Origin: Acidobacteriota bacterium
GTDB taxonomy: Bacteria; Acidobacteriota; Thermoanaerobaculia; Gp7-AA8
DNA: 56,698 nucleotides
Direction of reading: 5' to 3'
NCBI GenBank assembly: GCA_016184115.1
Contig: JACPDH010000085.1
Coordinates: forward strand, 1 to 56,698
Part shown: positions 1 through 13,004 of the stretch, one piece after another
Layout: every line of letters begins with the position of its first letter
Position numbering within the stretch: the first letter of the stretch is position 1
Translations under genes and position numbers: made by a program
The notes under the pieces: model-generated
Databases searched by the model: none
What the model saw: the letters and a program-made list of their open reading frames with translations, nothing else
Told to the model about the DNA's origin: nothing

Positions 1-141
1 GAACGTCTTCAGCTCGCGCTCGCGACCGATCTCGTCGGCGCCGCGCTTGCAGACGGCGGCGTGCCCGTCGACGATCTCGCCTCGGTGATACCGCCGGACA
101 AGCTCGACGACGTCTGCGGGATGCTGTTCCTGGAGCCGTAA
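1..141 (+). CDS. C-terminal fragment of an unidentified protein
   Basis: Reading frame 1 is open from the window edge to a TAA at 139-141 and gives 46 residues ending in DVCGMLFLEP. Composition and third-position GC look like real coding sequence. The gene starts outside the window and the fragment is too short for me to assign a family. It converges with the response regulator that ends at 306. The 164 bases between them show no clear terminator hairpin. Confidence 0.5.
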   Translation, partial: ERLQLALATDLVGAALADGGVPVDDLASVIPPDKLDDVCGMLFLEP

Positions 142-305
142 GTCGCTGGCGTGACGCCGCGTCTCGAGTTGATCGCGCCCCCGTCGTCGCCTGCATCGTG
201 CTCAAACCGGCGAAGGAGCGCGAGGCAAAACCACACCAACCTCGCAAAGGCACGCTCTACGGTGCCCTTATCCGTTCGTGCCCGGCCTGGTCGGCCTAGC
301 CTTGT

Positions 306-1669
<1,364 letters not shown>

Positions 1670-1673
<4 letters not shown>

Positions 1674-2245
1674 CTGGAACCTCCTGAATGCGCTTCGGAT
1701 CTCGCGGCGCTCTTCTGCGTTCCCGACGCTTCCCGCAGCAGTGTCGTGCAGTCGTCGCAGTAGCCGCTTCCTTTCGCGTCGAGTTGTTCGATGTTGGTCG
1801 ACAGGCTCATCACGCATCCCGTGTCGCCGCAGTGCGTGATCCCGTAGGTATGCCCCATTTCGTGAAGCGCTTCTTTGCGAGCGCGAACGAGCAGAAGCGC
1901 TCTGTTCGGCGGCAGACCGTAAAACTCCTGCCTCAGCCGTGCGAGCGACAGCACCGCGACGGGACCGTCGAGCTGCGCCTGCCCGTATACGAACGAAAGC
2001 ATCGGAATGAAGATGTCGCGCTCGGTGATCACGAGGAGCTTCGACGCGTTCGCGGGAAGGCGCGCAAGGGCGTCGTGCAACACGAGTGTCGAGCTGTACT
2101 GTCCACGACTCGCATCGTAGGCATAGCCGGGATCGGGGACGGGCGAAATCCTCTCGGTGTCGTCTCCGATCTCCGTCGCGAGGCACCCTTCGATCCAGGC
2201 GACTGCCTCACCATCGACTTTGCCCGCCGTCGCGATCGCTATCAT
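1670..2245 (-). CDS. amzA: Archaemetzincin-type zinc metalloprotease
   Basis: A protein of about 191 residues with the archaemetzincin signature: HEMGHTYGITHC near residues 118-129 supplies three zinc-binding histidines and the catalytic Glu. It is followed by a second Cys, the Met-turn VM, and a downstream CDDC pair, giving the family's extra four-Cys zinc site. The N-terminal half resembles the family's mixed alpha/beta region (LLVITERDIF, FVYGQAQL). No signal peptide is seen, so it should be cytosolic. It lies between a sensor kinase and a response regulator, overlapping the kinase stop by 1 base (TGATG; a GTG one codon earlier is the alternative) and the regulator start by 4. That packing implies co-expression. 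The substrate is unknown; a role in the signalling pathway is inference from context. Confidence 0.9.
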
Positions 2246-3861
2246 CACGTGTCGACCTTGCCCATCGTTCCGTCTCCGTTAGGCGACGGCTGGAGCGGGA
2301 GCCTCACGCGGAACCTGGTTCCCCGGCCCAGCGCGCTTTCGACTTCGACCTCGCCGCCGTGCGCCTCGACGATGCCGTAGACGACCGCGAGCCCGAGCCC
2401 CACTCCCTTCCCTTCCTCCTTCGTCGTGAAGAAGGGATCGAAGATCTTGTCGACGACCTCCGGCGACATTCCCGCGCCGTCGTCGCGCACTTCGAGCACG
2501 ACGCTCTTCTCGTCGTCGCTCGCGCGCGTGCTGACGGAGACCGTCCCGCCGCCGTGAATCGCTTCGGCGCCGTTCATCACCAGGTTCATGATCACCTGCT
2601 GGATCTGCGACGAATCGCAGCAGACGGCCGGCAGCGGCTGCGCGAGATCGAGATCGACCGCAACGTTTCCGAGCTGCAGCTTGTGGTTGACCAGCGACAC
2701 GGTCGTTCGGATCAGCGCGTTGAGGTCGGCCTGCGTGCTCTGCGGCTTCGAGCGGCGCGAAAAGGAGAGAAGGTCGGAGACGATTCGCCCGACGCGCGAC
2801 GTCTCGCTCGCCACCTGGCCGAGGTACCTGCGAAAGTCGGAGATCCTGCCGGGCGGGATCCCGTCGTCTTTCAGGATTCTCTGCATCAGCATGGAGAGAT
2901 TGAGGACGCCGGAGATCGGGTTGTTGATCTCGTGCGCAACGCTCGCAGCAAGCTGGCCGAGCGACGCGAGACGGTCGGTCTGCATCAGCTTGTGCTGCGC
3001 CACCTTGAGCTGCGCGGTCCGCTGCTCGACCTTCGTCTCGAGCTTCTGCGTGAATTCGGCGTTCTCTTCGACGGAGCTCTTCAGACGCAGGCGCATCGTG
3101 TCGAACGAATGCGCGAGCTCGGCGAGCTCCTCGCTCGACTTGATGGTCACCGGCTGGTCGAGCTGCATCTCACTGATCGCACGCGTTCCCGCGATCAGTT
3201 TGCGAATCGGCGTCTCCACGAAGCGCGACGTGAAGAAGACGAGGAAGGCCCAGATCAACGCAATCTCGACGACGGTGAGGAGCGCGGTCCGCATCCGGAT
3301 CGCGCGCATTTCCTCGTCAACGCGGCTGACGTCGAGCCGCAGGTCGAGAACGCCGAGCACGCTGAGACTCGCCGGATGCGCGTGACACGACGCCTCGCTG
3401 CACGATGGCTCGTTGTAGATCGGGGTGATCATCGTCATCGTCCGCCGGTCGTCCCCTCCTCGGAAAACCCGCGTGCGCGAGGGCAGCTCGACGTTGACGC
3501 GCGGCGGCGTGTGCGCGTGGCATGGCGTGCAGACCTCTGCGCTCTCGTCGATTCGCAGCTCCTCGTTCGCGACCGTCGAGAACATCAGCGTTCCGTCCTT
3601 GTTGAACATCCGGATCCGCTCGACGCCCTGCTTCTCGGCAATGGTGTTCATCACCTGGTAGGCGCTGGTCCGCTGGTCGGAGAGCATCGCGTGCCACGTC
3701 GCGCTCGTGATGCTGCGCGAGAGCTGATCGGCTCCCGCGGTCATGCTCTGCAGCAGCTGCGCCTCCTGCGTCGACAGGTTCACCCAGAGCGCGACCGTCT
3801 TCACCAGGAGGACGATGACGACGAGCGAGAAGATCAGTTTCGAAGACAGGCGCCGGAGCAC
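2245..3861 (-). CDS. Di-heme c-type sensor histidine kinase
   Basis: A 538-residue membrane sensor kinase. TM1 is near residues 8-28. A periplasmic domain of about 160 residues follows and carries two c-type heme motifs, CTPCH (about 111-115) and the CX4CH variant CSEASCH (about 154-160). TM2 is at about 190-212, then come HAMP, a coiled coil, a HisKA box SVAHEINNP with H310, and an HATPase domain with N box, DDGAGM and GVGLGLA. The heme domain suggests a redox, gas or electron-transport signal sensed in the periplasm; that is inference from related kinases. I chose the GTG at 3861 because GGAGGG precedes it by about 7 bases and TM1 follows at once. A GTG at 3906 would add 15 Gly/Arg-rich residues. 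It is the first gene of the operon with amzA and the NtrC-type regulator. Confidence 0.93.
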   Translation of the reverse strand: MLRRLSSKLIFSLVVIVLLVKTVALWVNLSTQEAQLLQSMTAGADQLSRSITSATWHAMLSDQRTSAYQVMNTIAEKQGVERIRMFNKDGTLMFSTVANEELRIDESAEVCTPCHAHTPPRVNVELPSRTRVFRGGDDRRTMTMITPIYNEPSCSEASCHAHPASLSVLGVLDLRLDVSRVDEEMRAIRMRTALLTVVEIALIWAFLVFFTSRFVETPIRKLIAGTRAISEMQLDQPVTIKSSEELAELAHSFDTMRLRLKSSVEENAEFTQKLETKVEQRTAQLKVAQHKLMQTDRLASLGQLAASVAHEINNPISGVLNLSMLMQRILKDDGIPPGRISDFRRYLGQVASETSRVGRIVSDLLSFSRRSKPQSTQADLNALIRTTVSLVNHKLQLGNVAVDLDLAQPLPAVCCDSSQIQQVIMNLVMNGAEAIHGGGTVSVSTRASDDEKSVVLEVRDDGAGMSPEVVDKIFDPFFTTKEEGKGVGLGLAVVYGIVEAHGGEVEVESALGRGTRFRVRLPLQPSPNGDGTMGKVDT

Positions 3862-4613
3862 GGTCGTCCCTCCCGCCCGGCGCGCACCCTCGCGGCGCGC
3901 TCCCACGGGCGCAGTCCCGATTATTCGGTGAGGCGATGGCAGGGGGAGGCGCGCGCGTCACGCGAGGTGACGTCGGGCGTCACGGGGCCGACGCCCGATT
4001 CGCACACGCGGGATCGGCGAAGCTGGTGGCCTGCATTGGAGGAATTGGTACCGCCGTCGCGGACGCCGCGCGGCCAGATGCGAGCCGGCGCGACGTAGGC
4101 GATGCCGGGGCATCGTCGAGGAGCGACGGCGAAGCAGATGGCCGCGCGCCGTCCGCAACCCAAAGGACTGGTGGTGGTTGCCGGGGAATCCCGGCGTCTC
4201 TCGTCGTTGACGATGCCACCGCATCGCTTCCTCTTCGTTCCTTGATCTTCCCCGGCAAGCACCACCAGCGGCGGTACCAATTCCTCCAATACAGGCCAGT
4301 AGTCGGCACGAATCGAGCGGATTGTCGTCCCGAGAAGCGACTCCGCGAAGCGGGGGAGCGACGAGGGACCTCGCGGGCTGGTACGAGCGTGCGGCCGGCG
4401 CCAGCCTCGGGGCGAATGCCTTGCACTGTGGAAGCGACGGTAACCGTTTCGCTTCCGCCAGGGCGGCGGCCGGTGGATTGACGCGCGGTCTCCACGGCGA
4501 GATGATCGTCAGTACGCCAATCCGCACGCCGACGATTTCGCGCACCTCGAGTCCGGATGACATGCGACGGGGATCACATCGGGTGTCGCGCTGCGGATCG
4601 GCGGGGCTGTCCA
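3862..4613. other. Non-coding block between two divergent operons
   Basis: I find no convincing gene in these roughly 750 bases; the open frames present have arginine/proline-rich shadow composition. The block should contain the promoters of the sensor-kinase operon (minus) and of the MmcQ-like gene (plus), but I see no strong -35/-10 pair. It is full of palindromes: the MITE-like element at 4027-4298, a perfect CGATGCC/GGCATCG palindrome near 4100-4116, and a hairpin at about 4430-4457 (GGAAGCGA with TCGCTTCC). Confidence 0.6.
4027..4298. repeat. MITE-like element with 30-bp terminal inverted repeats
   Basis: Positions 4027-4056 and 4269-4298 are inverted copies of each other with one mismatch over 30 bases (ends TGGCCTG and CAGGCCA). 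A second inverted pair, 4168-4188 with 4248-4268, matches over 21 bases with one mismatch and abuts the right terminal repeat. No transposase frame lies inside the roughly 270 bases. I could not see a convincing target-site duplication. A non-autonomous mobile element or a long structured transcript are both possible. Confidence 0.7.
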
Positions 4614-4991
4614 ATGGCCACGCGCCGCAAGAGCAGCACGCCCGTTGTCGTCGATTTCGGGACGGCGAGAAAGATGGCGCTTGCGCTTCCCGAAGTCGCC
4701 GAAGGGCTCTGCTACGGCACGCCCGCCTTTCGCGTGAAGAACCGCCTCTTCGCGCGCCTCTGGGAAGACGGTGAGACTCTCGTCGTCAGCGCCGACAGCG
4801 GCACCCGCGAGGCGCTCATCAAGGCGAGACCTGAAACCTTCTTCGTCACCGATCACTACGTCAGTTACGACTGGGTGCTCGTCAGGCTCCCCGCCATCGC
4901 CGAGACGGAGCTTCGCGACCTGATTACCTTCGCATGGCGTCGCAAGGCGCCGTCAGCGCTCGTCGCAGCGGTCGGCGGAAAATCGAAGTAG
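4614..4991 (+). CDS. MmcQ/YjbR family DNA-binding-like protein
   Basis: A 125-residue protein with the MmcQ/YjbR fold signature: ARKMALALPEV near the N-terminus, CYGTPAFRVKNRLFARL, then a central strand region and a C-terminal WVLVRL and AWRRKAP segment. Length matches the family (about 110-130). Members are small cytosolic proteins with a double-wing, CyaY-like fold; the biochemical role is unknown despite the DNA-binding label. The ATG at 4614 sits just before the conserved domain. An upstream in-frame start would add 19 residues with no homology-like pattern. It lies 48 bases before the DinB-like gene on the same strand, so the two may be co-transcribed. Confidence 0.85.
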   Translation: MATRRKSSTPVVVDFGTARKMALALPEVAEGLCYGTPAFRVKNRLFARLWEDGETLVVSADSGTREALIKARPETFFVTDHYVSYDWVLVRLPAIAETELRDLITFAWRRKAPSALVAAVGGKSK

Positions 4992-5039
4992 CATAGCCGC
5001 TTCGTCCCCTCATCATCGTCGAGAAAGGAAATCCGTTCG

Positions 5040-5489
5040 ATGCCTGTCTCCGCCGCATTCGCCGAAAGCAACCGAAGCCAGACCGCAAGGCTGAAGTCCC
5101 TCATCGCCCGCCTCGACGCGAACGCGCTCCGCCATCGCCTTCCAAATGGCTGGACCGTCGCCGTCGCCCTGGCTCACGTCGCGTTCTGGGACCGTCAGCG
5201 CCTCTGCCTGATGCGCGCGTGGGCCGCGGGTGTCGAGTGCACCGGTGACTACGCCGGCGACGTCTTCAACGACGCAATGCAGCCTCTGCTCGAAGCGATC
5301 CCGCCCGAGCGCGCGGCCGCCCTCGCGATTGCAGCAGCGGACGAGGTCGACGCGCAACTCCTCGAGCTTTCTGACGACGTCATCAGTGCCGCGCTCGCCC
5401 GCCCCGACAAGCCGAATCTCGATCGCGGCTCGCACCGGGAGCATCACCTCGACGAGATCGAGGCAGAGCTGGCGAAGGTAGGGCGTTGA
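5040..5489 (+). CDS. DinB / mycothiol-dependent maleylpyruvate isomerase-like protein
   Basis: A 149-residue, mostly helical protein. The pattern of a short first helix, GWTVAVALAHVAFWDRQRL (a DinB-like segment with an H at the usual metal-ligand position), a central acidic helix, and HREHHLDEIEAEL at the C-terminus fits the four-helix DinB/MDMPI metal-binding superfamily. The histidines in the first and last segments could form the metal site. AAGGAA lies about 9 bases before the ATG. Substrate unknown; many relatives are thiol-dependent transferases. Confidence 0.7.
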   Translation: MPVSAAFAESNRSQTARLKSLIARLDANALRHRLPNGWTVAVALAHVAFWDRQRLCLMRAWAAGVECTGDYAGDVFNDAMQPLLEAIPPERAAALAIAAADEVDAQLLELSDDVISAALARPDKPNLDRGSHREHHLDEIEAELAKVGR

Positions 5490-5532
5490 CAGATAGCGGG
5501 CTTTCGGATGCTCCGCAGTTTGGGAACCGAGA

Positions 5533-5709
5533 AGCCGCACTCGGGCGCGGGCGCGGGCCCGTTCACGGGCAACTTCCCGGCAGCCTGGACGAGCTACGGA
5601 ACGTCTTGTCGAGACCCGTGCGGCTCGCAATCCCGTGAACGTGAACGCTCCCGAGCCCGCGCCCGGTCGTTGACACAACGTTCCGCATTCCGCATTCCGC
5701 ATTCCCGCC
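5533..5709. repeat. Inverted GC-rich repeats and a short heptamer array before glyQ
   Basis: 5540-5569 is inversely repeated at 5632-5665 (imperfect, several matched blocks such as CCCGTTCACGGG-like arms and CTCGGGCGCGGGC). An 8-base pair AGCCGCAC/GTGCGGCT (5533-5540, 5618-5625) crosses it, so a pseudoknot order is possible. 5681-5709 is a 7-bp tandem array of ATTCCGC units. No protein is supported here; the remaining bases up to 5750 hold only the glyQ promoter region. Confidence 0.6.
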
Positions 5710-5735
5710 GCTTCGTCCCGCCTCGCCACTTCCAT

Positions 5736-5741
5736 TAGAAT
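5736..5741 (+). promoter_or_regulatory. Possible -10 element of glyQ, near-leaderless
   Basis: TAGAAT ends 9 bases before the glyQ ATG. If it is used as a -10 box, transcription would begin at or within a few bases of the start codon. No good -35 hexamer is visible 17 bases upstream and there is no Shine-Dalgarno sequence, which fits a leaderless start but does not prove it. Confidence 0.35.
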
Positions 5742-5750
5742 GCGCCCCGT

Positions 5751-6683
5751 ATGGACCAGCTGACTTTTCAGAAGCTCATCCTCTCGCTCCAGAACTTCTG
5801 GGCGGAGAAGGGCTGCATCATCGAATGTCCTCTCGACCTCGAGGTCGGCGCCGGAACGATGCACCCAGCGACCTTCCTCCGCGTCCTCGGCCCCGAGCCA
5901 TGGAACGTCGGCTACGTCCAGCCCTCGCGCCGCCCCGCCGACGGCCGCTACGGCGACAATCCCTTCCGGCTCTATAAGCACTACCAGTTTCAGGTCATCC
6001 TCAAGCCCTCGCCGCTCGAGATTCAGGAGATGTACCTCGACTCGCTCCGCGCGATCGGCCTCGACTTGACGAAGCACGACATCCGCTTCGAAGAAGACAA
6101 CTGGGAGTCGCCGACCCTCGGAGCCTGGGGTGTCGGCTGGCAGGTGCTTCTCGACGGGATGGAGATCTCGCAGTTCACCTACTTCCAGCAGGCGGGCGGC
6201 ATCGACCTCGCGCCGATGTCGGGCGAGATCACCTACGGCCTCGAGCGCCTCACGATGTTCCTCTCGCGCAAGGGCTCGGTGTACGACATCGAGTGGGGCG
6301 GCGGCTTCGAGTACGGGAAGATCCGCCAGCAGGAAGAGTATGAGTTCTCGAAGTTCTACTTCGAGGAAGCGGACGTGGCGATGCACTGGAAGTTGTTCGA
6401 CATGTACGAGGCGGAGTCGAAGCGACTTCTCGCCCTCGAGAGCCCGCTCGTCCTTCCCGCATACGACTTCACACTGAAGTGCTCGCATATGTTCAACACG
6501 CTCGATGCGCGCGGCGCGATCTCGGTGACCGAACGCGTCGGCGTGATCAAGCGCGTGCGCGATCTCGCGGTCGGCTGCGCGAACGCGTTCCTCGCCGCGC
6601 GGCGCAAGCTCGGCTTCCCGCTGCTGAGCGAGGACGCACGAACCAAATTCTTCGACGAGGAGAGCCGCGCCGCTGCGCGCTGA
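5751..6683 (+). CDS. glyQ: Glycyl-tRNA synthetase alpha subunit
   Basis: A 310-residue class II aminoacyl-tRNA synthetase catalytic subunit of the bacterial alpha2beta2 GlyRS. It activates glycine and charges tRNA-Gly. Family hallmarks are clear along the whole length: [89 protein letters not shown] and ITYGLERL. Length is typical (about 290-310). glyS follows after a 7-base gap, so the two subunits are co-expressed. No Shine-Dalgarno is seen; see the possible leaderless -10. Confidence 0.98.
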   Translation: MDQLTFQKLILSLQNFWAEKGCIIECPLDLEVGAGTMHPATFLRVLGPEPWNVGYVQPSRRPADGRYGDNPFRLYKHYQFQVILKPSPLEIQEMYLDSLRAIGLDLTKHDIRFEEDNWESPTLGAWGVGWQVLLDGMEISQFTYFQQAGGIDLAPMSGEITYGLERLTMFLSRKGSVYDIEWGGGFEYGKIRQQEEYEFSKFYFEEADVAMHWKLFDMYEAESKRLLALESPLVLPAYDFTLKCSHMFNTLDARGAISVTERVGVIKRVRDLAVGCANAFLAARRKLGFPLLSEDARTKFFDEESRAAAR

Positions 6684-6690
6684 GCCGCCC

Positions 6691-8769
6691 ATGAGCCACG
6701 AGTACCTATTTGAGCTCCTCGTCGAGGAGATCCCCGCCTGGATGCTTCCGCACCCTGGGCTTCGCGACGGCCTCGCGCAACTCTGTAAGGCCGAGCTCGG
6801 CATCGATCCGGCGACCTCCGTGACCATCGGTGCGACGCCGCGACGCATCTTCTTCCGCCTCTCCGGTCTGCCGGCAAAACAGCCCGACCGCCAGCTCGAG
6901 GTGAAGGGTCCGCCGATCCGCGCGGCATTCGACGACAAGGGCGAGCCGACGCAGGCGCTCCTCGGTTTCCTGCGCAAGAACAACGCGACGATGGAGCACG
7001 TCGTCCGCGGCGAGCAGTACGTCACCGTCGAAAGGACGGTCGAAGGGCGCGCGATCGCCGAGATCCTCGCCGAGCGCATTCCCGCGATCGTTGCCGGACT
7101 CCGCTGGCCGAAGATGATGCGCTGGGGACGCGGCGAGCACGCGTTCATTCGCCCCGTTCACTCGATCGTCTCGATCTTCGACGGCAAGCCGGTCGCGATG
7201 GAGATGTTTGGGGTCAGGTCTTCGAATGTGACGACCGGCCACCGCGTCCTCGCGCCGCAGCCAATTGAAGTTTCGTCGTATGACGACTACCTTTCCAGGC
7301 TCCGCGCCGCGGGCGTCGTCGCGCTCGAAGCAGAGCGCGAGCGCGCAATGCGCGACCGCTGTCGCGAGCTCGCAAAACAGGTCGGAGGAACCCCTCGGGA
7401 GGATGCGTCGATCTGGGAGCAGTGGCGATACCTGACCGAGCAACCGGGAATCGTGCTCTCGTCGTTTCGCGAGGAGTTCCTGTCGATCCCCGAGGAAGTG
7501 CTCATCACCGTGATGCGGGTTCACCAGAAACAGCTGCCGATCATCAAGAAGGATGGCTCGCTCTCGAACAGTTACCTCTCGGTGATGGACAACTCCGCCG
7601 ACCTCGACGGCAACGCGGCGCATGGAAATTCATTCGTGACGAACGCCCGTTTCGCCGACGCGAAGTTCTTCCACGACACCGATCGGAAGCGCTCGCTCGA
7701 GAGTCGCGTCGACGACCTGTCGCACCTCCAGTTCCAGGAGAAGCTCGGCGACTACAGGCTGAAGACCGAACGGATCGTTGCGATCGCGGCGGCAATCTGC
7801 AAGGCGACGAAGCACGACGACCGAGACGTCCTCCACGCCGCGCGTCTCTGCAAGACCGACCTCATGACCGACATGGTCAAGGAGTTCACCGAGCTCCAGG
7901 GACAGGTCGGCGGAATCTACGCCCGGCAGGAAGGACTCTCCGAGCCGGTCTGGCAGGCGATCTACGACCACTACAAGCCGGTGGCCGCGGATGATCCGCT
8001 GCCGCGTGGCGCGGAGGGCGCGATTGTCTCGCTCGCCGACCGCATCGATACGCTCGTCGGCTTCTTCCACATCGGCGCGCGTCCAACGGGCTCGAAGGAT
8101 CCCTTTGCACTGCGTCGCGCGGCGCAAGGGTTCGTGCAGATCCTGCTCAACAACGCGAACTGGGAGATCGCGATCGGCCCCGAGCAACTCGTCGATATCG
8201 CGACCGACATCCACGGCGCGGGCAACGTCGCGAAAGGCGACCTGCTCGACTTTCTCGCCGAGCGCGTACGCACGATTCTCGAATCGGAGCCGTGGAGCTT
8301 CGCCTACGACGAGATCGCCGCGGCGATGGACGCGCGCTGGGCCGACTCACTGACCGACCTCACTGCTCGCATCGCTGCGCTTCGGTCGATCCGCAACGAG
8401 CCTGGCTTCCTCTCGATCCTCGACTCGGCAAAACGCATCGCGAACATCGTCGCCTCGGCGACACCTGGCGCGGTCGTCGCCTCGCGGCTCGAGCACCCGA
8501 CTGAGCTCAGGCTTCACGCGCTTTCGACGCTCGTCAGCGAACAAATCGCGGAGCTCGCCGCGGCAAAGGAGTACCGCGCCGCGCTCGAATCATTCGCCGG
8601 TATGGCCCCCGAGCTCGAAAAGTTCTTCGTCGATGTCATGGTCATGGTCGACGACCCAACAGTACGCGACAACAGGATGGCGCTCCTACAGTCGGTCGGT
8701 AAGGCGGCGGGGGCGATTGCGGATGTAACGAAAGTGGTCGTCGACCGGCGTGAACTGCGGAGCCGTTGA
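6691..8769 (+). CDS. glyS: Glycyl-tRNA synthetase beta subunit
   Basis: A 692-residue beta subunit, the tRNA-binding partner of GlyQ in the tetrameric enzyme. The start MSHEYLFELLVEEIPAWMLP is the family's typical N-terminus. Conserved blocks follow: GPPIRAAFDDKGEPTQALLGF, KMMRWGRGEHAFIRPVHSI, HRVLAP, FLSIPEEVLITVMRVHQKQ, HDTDRKRSLESRVDDL and a C-terminal DALR-like anticodon-binding helical region (FVDVMVMVDDPTVRDNRMALL). Length is normal. It is followed almost immediately by a lipoprotein gene that may be read from the same transcript. Confidence 0.97.
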   Translation: MSHEYLFELLVEEIPAWMLPHPGLRDGLAQLCKAELGIDPATSVTIGATPRRIFFRLSGLPAKQPDRQLEVKGPPIRAAFDDKGEPTQALLGFLRKNNATMEHVVRGEQYVTVERTVEGRAIAEILAERIPAIVAGLRWPKMMRWGRGEHAFIRPVHSIVSIFDGKPVAMEMFGVRSSNVTTGHRVLAPQPIEVSSYDDYLSRLRAAGVVALEAERERAMRDRCRELAKQVGGTPREDASIWEQWRYLTEQPGIVLSSFREEFLSIPEEVLITVMRVHQKQLPIIKKDGSLSNSYLSVMDNSADLDGNAAHGNSFVTNARFADAKFFHDTDRKRSLESRVDDLSHLQFQEKLGDYRLKTERIVAIAAAICKATKHDDRDVLHAARLCKTDLMTDMVKEFTELQGQVGGIYARQEGLSEPVWQAIYDHYKPVAADDPLPRGAEGAIVSLADRIDTLVGFFHIGARPTGSKDPFALRRAAQGFVQILLNNANWEIAIGPEQLVDIATDIHGAGNVAKGDLLDFLAERVRTILESEPWSFAYDEIAAAMDARWADSLTDLTARIAALRSIRNEPGFLSILDSAKRIANIVASATPGAVVASRLEHPTELRLHALSTLVSEQIAELAAAKEYRAALESFAGMAPELEKFFVDVMVMVDDPTVRDNRMALLQSVGKAAGAIADVTKVVVDRRELRSR

Positions 8770-8776
8770 TCGGGTC

Positions 8777-10021
8777 GTGCGCGGCCTCGCGGCCGCAGCG
8801 CTTTTCGCCTGCGCGCTTCTCGCCACAGGATGCGGCGAGAGTGTGGATCCCGCGCCACCGGCCCCCGATCCCAACGCTCGCCCCGCGGGCTGGGGCCCCG
8901 TCGTCGCCGACGACGAGTTGCTCACGCCAACTCGGGGCGCCGTCATCGCCGACCGCTCGGGCGAGTTCTCGTACATGGGAAGCGCACTCAACGTCATCGA
9001 TGCCGACAATGCAACACAATGGGTGTCGCCGCCGAAGGATCCGGTGCAGTGGGTCGTCATCGAGCTTCCCGCAATGTCGCGCATCAGACGTGTCGGAGCC
9101 TCGACGGGCGAACCGTATGCTCCGAGCAGCCCCGTCAAGACCCTCCGCTTTGAAGGTTCGCGCGACGGCCGCACGTTCACCGCGCTCCGGACAATCGACG
9201 TCGAACCGAAAAAGAACGATCAGCTCTTCGATATCGAGCCTGCCGACGTCCGCTTCCTGCGCGTCACGACGCTCGCGAATCATGACAACCCCAACGTGAC
9301 CATCGTCCCAACGCTTCATCTGCGCGGGGAAGAGCTCGAGCCGGTCGCACCCCCCTCCTTCTCGGGGCGTTGGGAAGTGAACGGCGAGTCGCTCGAGCTC
9401 TCTCAGGACGGCAATACCCTTTACGGCGCTTTGAAGATCGACCCTCCGATGCTCTTTTGCGGCGTCGTCACCGGACGAGTCGCCCGCCTCGCCTGGAGCC
9501 GCGGCAACGAGAAAGGCATCGCCTGGCTCGCCGTCAACCCGTCGTCGGCGAAGCTCTCCGGCACCTGGTGGTGGCTCGATCCGAACCTCAACTTCTACTT
9601 CGGTGAAGCGTGGATCGGCGATCGGACGGGCGAGGCTCCTCGATTCACCGTGCCGATCCCAAAGGTCGCCGACGTTCACCTTCGTAAAGTCGGCCGCTTC
9701 CCGCTTTACGGCCTCGTCGTACGCCCCGACGGCGAGCTCGACGTCGAGGCAAGCGCGAGCGGACTCACTTTCGTCCGCGAGGCGCTCGCCGCGTTCCCAA
9801 CCTACCGCGTGCGCCTCGAGCTCGTGGAGTGCGACTCATGGGTCGAGGCGAAGAACCTCGAACGTGGACACGCACGCGCGGCTAAGCTCGCTGCCTCACT
9901 CGAACGCGCTGGGTTGCCGAAGGAACGGCTCCTGATCCAAGCCCGATCACGAACCGATCTTCATTCGGTGCGGCAGCGGCTCATGTACGACCAGGTCGAG
10001 TTCTCCCTCGCCGGAAATTGA
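8777..10021 (+). CDS. Lipoprotein with discoidin-like and OmpA-like regions
   Basis: About 414 residues. The N-terminus MRGLAAAALFACALLATGC is a lipoprotein signal with lipobox ATGC. Residues about 35-160 (VIDADNATQWVSP, WVVIELPAMSRIRRVG, YAPSSPVKTLRFEGSRDG, VRFLRVTTL) match the discoidin/F5-8C fold used in carbohydrate or surface binding. A central beta-rich segment follows. The last 100 residues (FPTYRVRLELVECDSW...LERGHARAAKLAASLERAGL) have the shape of an OmpA-like peptidoglycan-binding domain. The start is uncertain: GTG 8777 gives a textbook signal peptide, while GTG 8750 would overlap glyS by 20 bases. A cell-envelope role is inferred; there is no link to glycyl-tRNA synthesis beyond position. 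Confidence 0.8.
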   Translation: MRGLAAAALFACALLATGCGESVDPAPPAPDPNARPAGWGPVVADDELLTPTRGAVIADRSGEFSYMGSALNVIDADNATQWVSPPKDPVQWVVIELPAMSRIRRVGASTGEPYAPSSPVKTLRFEGSRDGRTFTALRTIDVEPKKNDQLFDIEPADVRFLRVTTLANHDNPNVTIVPTLHLRGEELEPVAPPSFSGRWEVNGESLELSQDGNTLYGALKIDPPMLFCGVVTGRVARLAWSRGNEKGIAWLAVNPSSAKLSGTWWWLDPNLNFYFGEAWIGDRTGEAPRFTVPIPKVADVHLRKVGRFPLYGLVVRPDGELDVEASASGLTFVREALAAFPTYRVRLELVECDSWVEAKNLERGHARAAKLAASLERAGLPKERLLIQARSRTDLHSVRQRLMYDQVEFSLAGN

Positions 10022-10082
10022 TCCAAACGTCTGGCACCAACAGGCGAATGGCAATTCATCGCGTGAGCCGAGGGCATGACGG

Positions 10083-10109
10083 TTGACCCGCGGCGCGGTG
10101 GGATATCAT
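10083..10109 (+). promoter_or_regulatory. Candidate sigma-70 promoter for ppdK
   Basis: TTGACC (10083-10088) and TATCAT (10104-10109) are separated by 15 bases, slightly short of the ideal 17. Transcription would begin near 10116, leaving a leader of about 45 bases with CAGGAG before the ATG. Confidence 0.45.
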
Positions 10110-10159
10110 TCCGATCAGCCCTTCGTTCTCTCGACCTACAACAACAGGAGTGTGATCGC

Positions 10160-12892
<2,733 letters not shown>

Positions 12893-12896
12893 GGCA

Positions 12897-12924
12897 GGCC
12901 AAAGGCCAGAGGTCAGAGGCAAAA
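12897..12924. repeat. Heptamer array GGCCAAA/GGCCAGA just after ppdK
   Basis: Four consecutive degenerate 7-base units (GGCCAAA, GGCCAGA, GGTCAGA, GGCAAAA) begin five bases after the ppdK stop codon. The same word family reappears at the 3' end of the metH/metF-type gene near 46808-46835 in inverted orientation. Confidence 0.7.
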
Positions 12925-13004
12925 GCAGGCATACGCCCTGTCGAGTTAGGCGAGAGCAGGTGGACGGCCTTCGTTTGCTTGAACTGGCGTCGCGCTGGGG
13001 GAAG

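Noticed and set aside
2086-4098. 670-codon plus-strand frame opposite the sensor kinase
   Set aside because: Arg/His/Asp-rich antisense shadow typical of high-GC DNA; the kinase on the other strand has all its boxes.
3921-4289. 122-codon minus-strand frame in the MITE-like element
   Set aside because: It is created by the inverted repeats, has no domain and low-quality composition; no transposase motif.
5013-7148. 711-codon minus-strand frame across glyQ and glyS
   Set aside because: Antisense shadow; both synthetase subunits are unambiguous on the plus strand.
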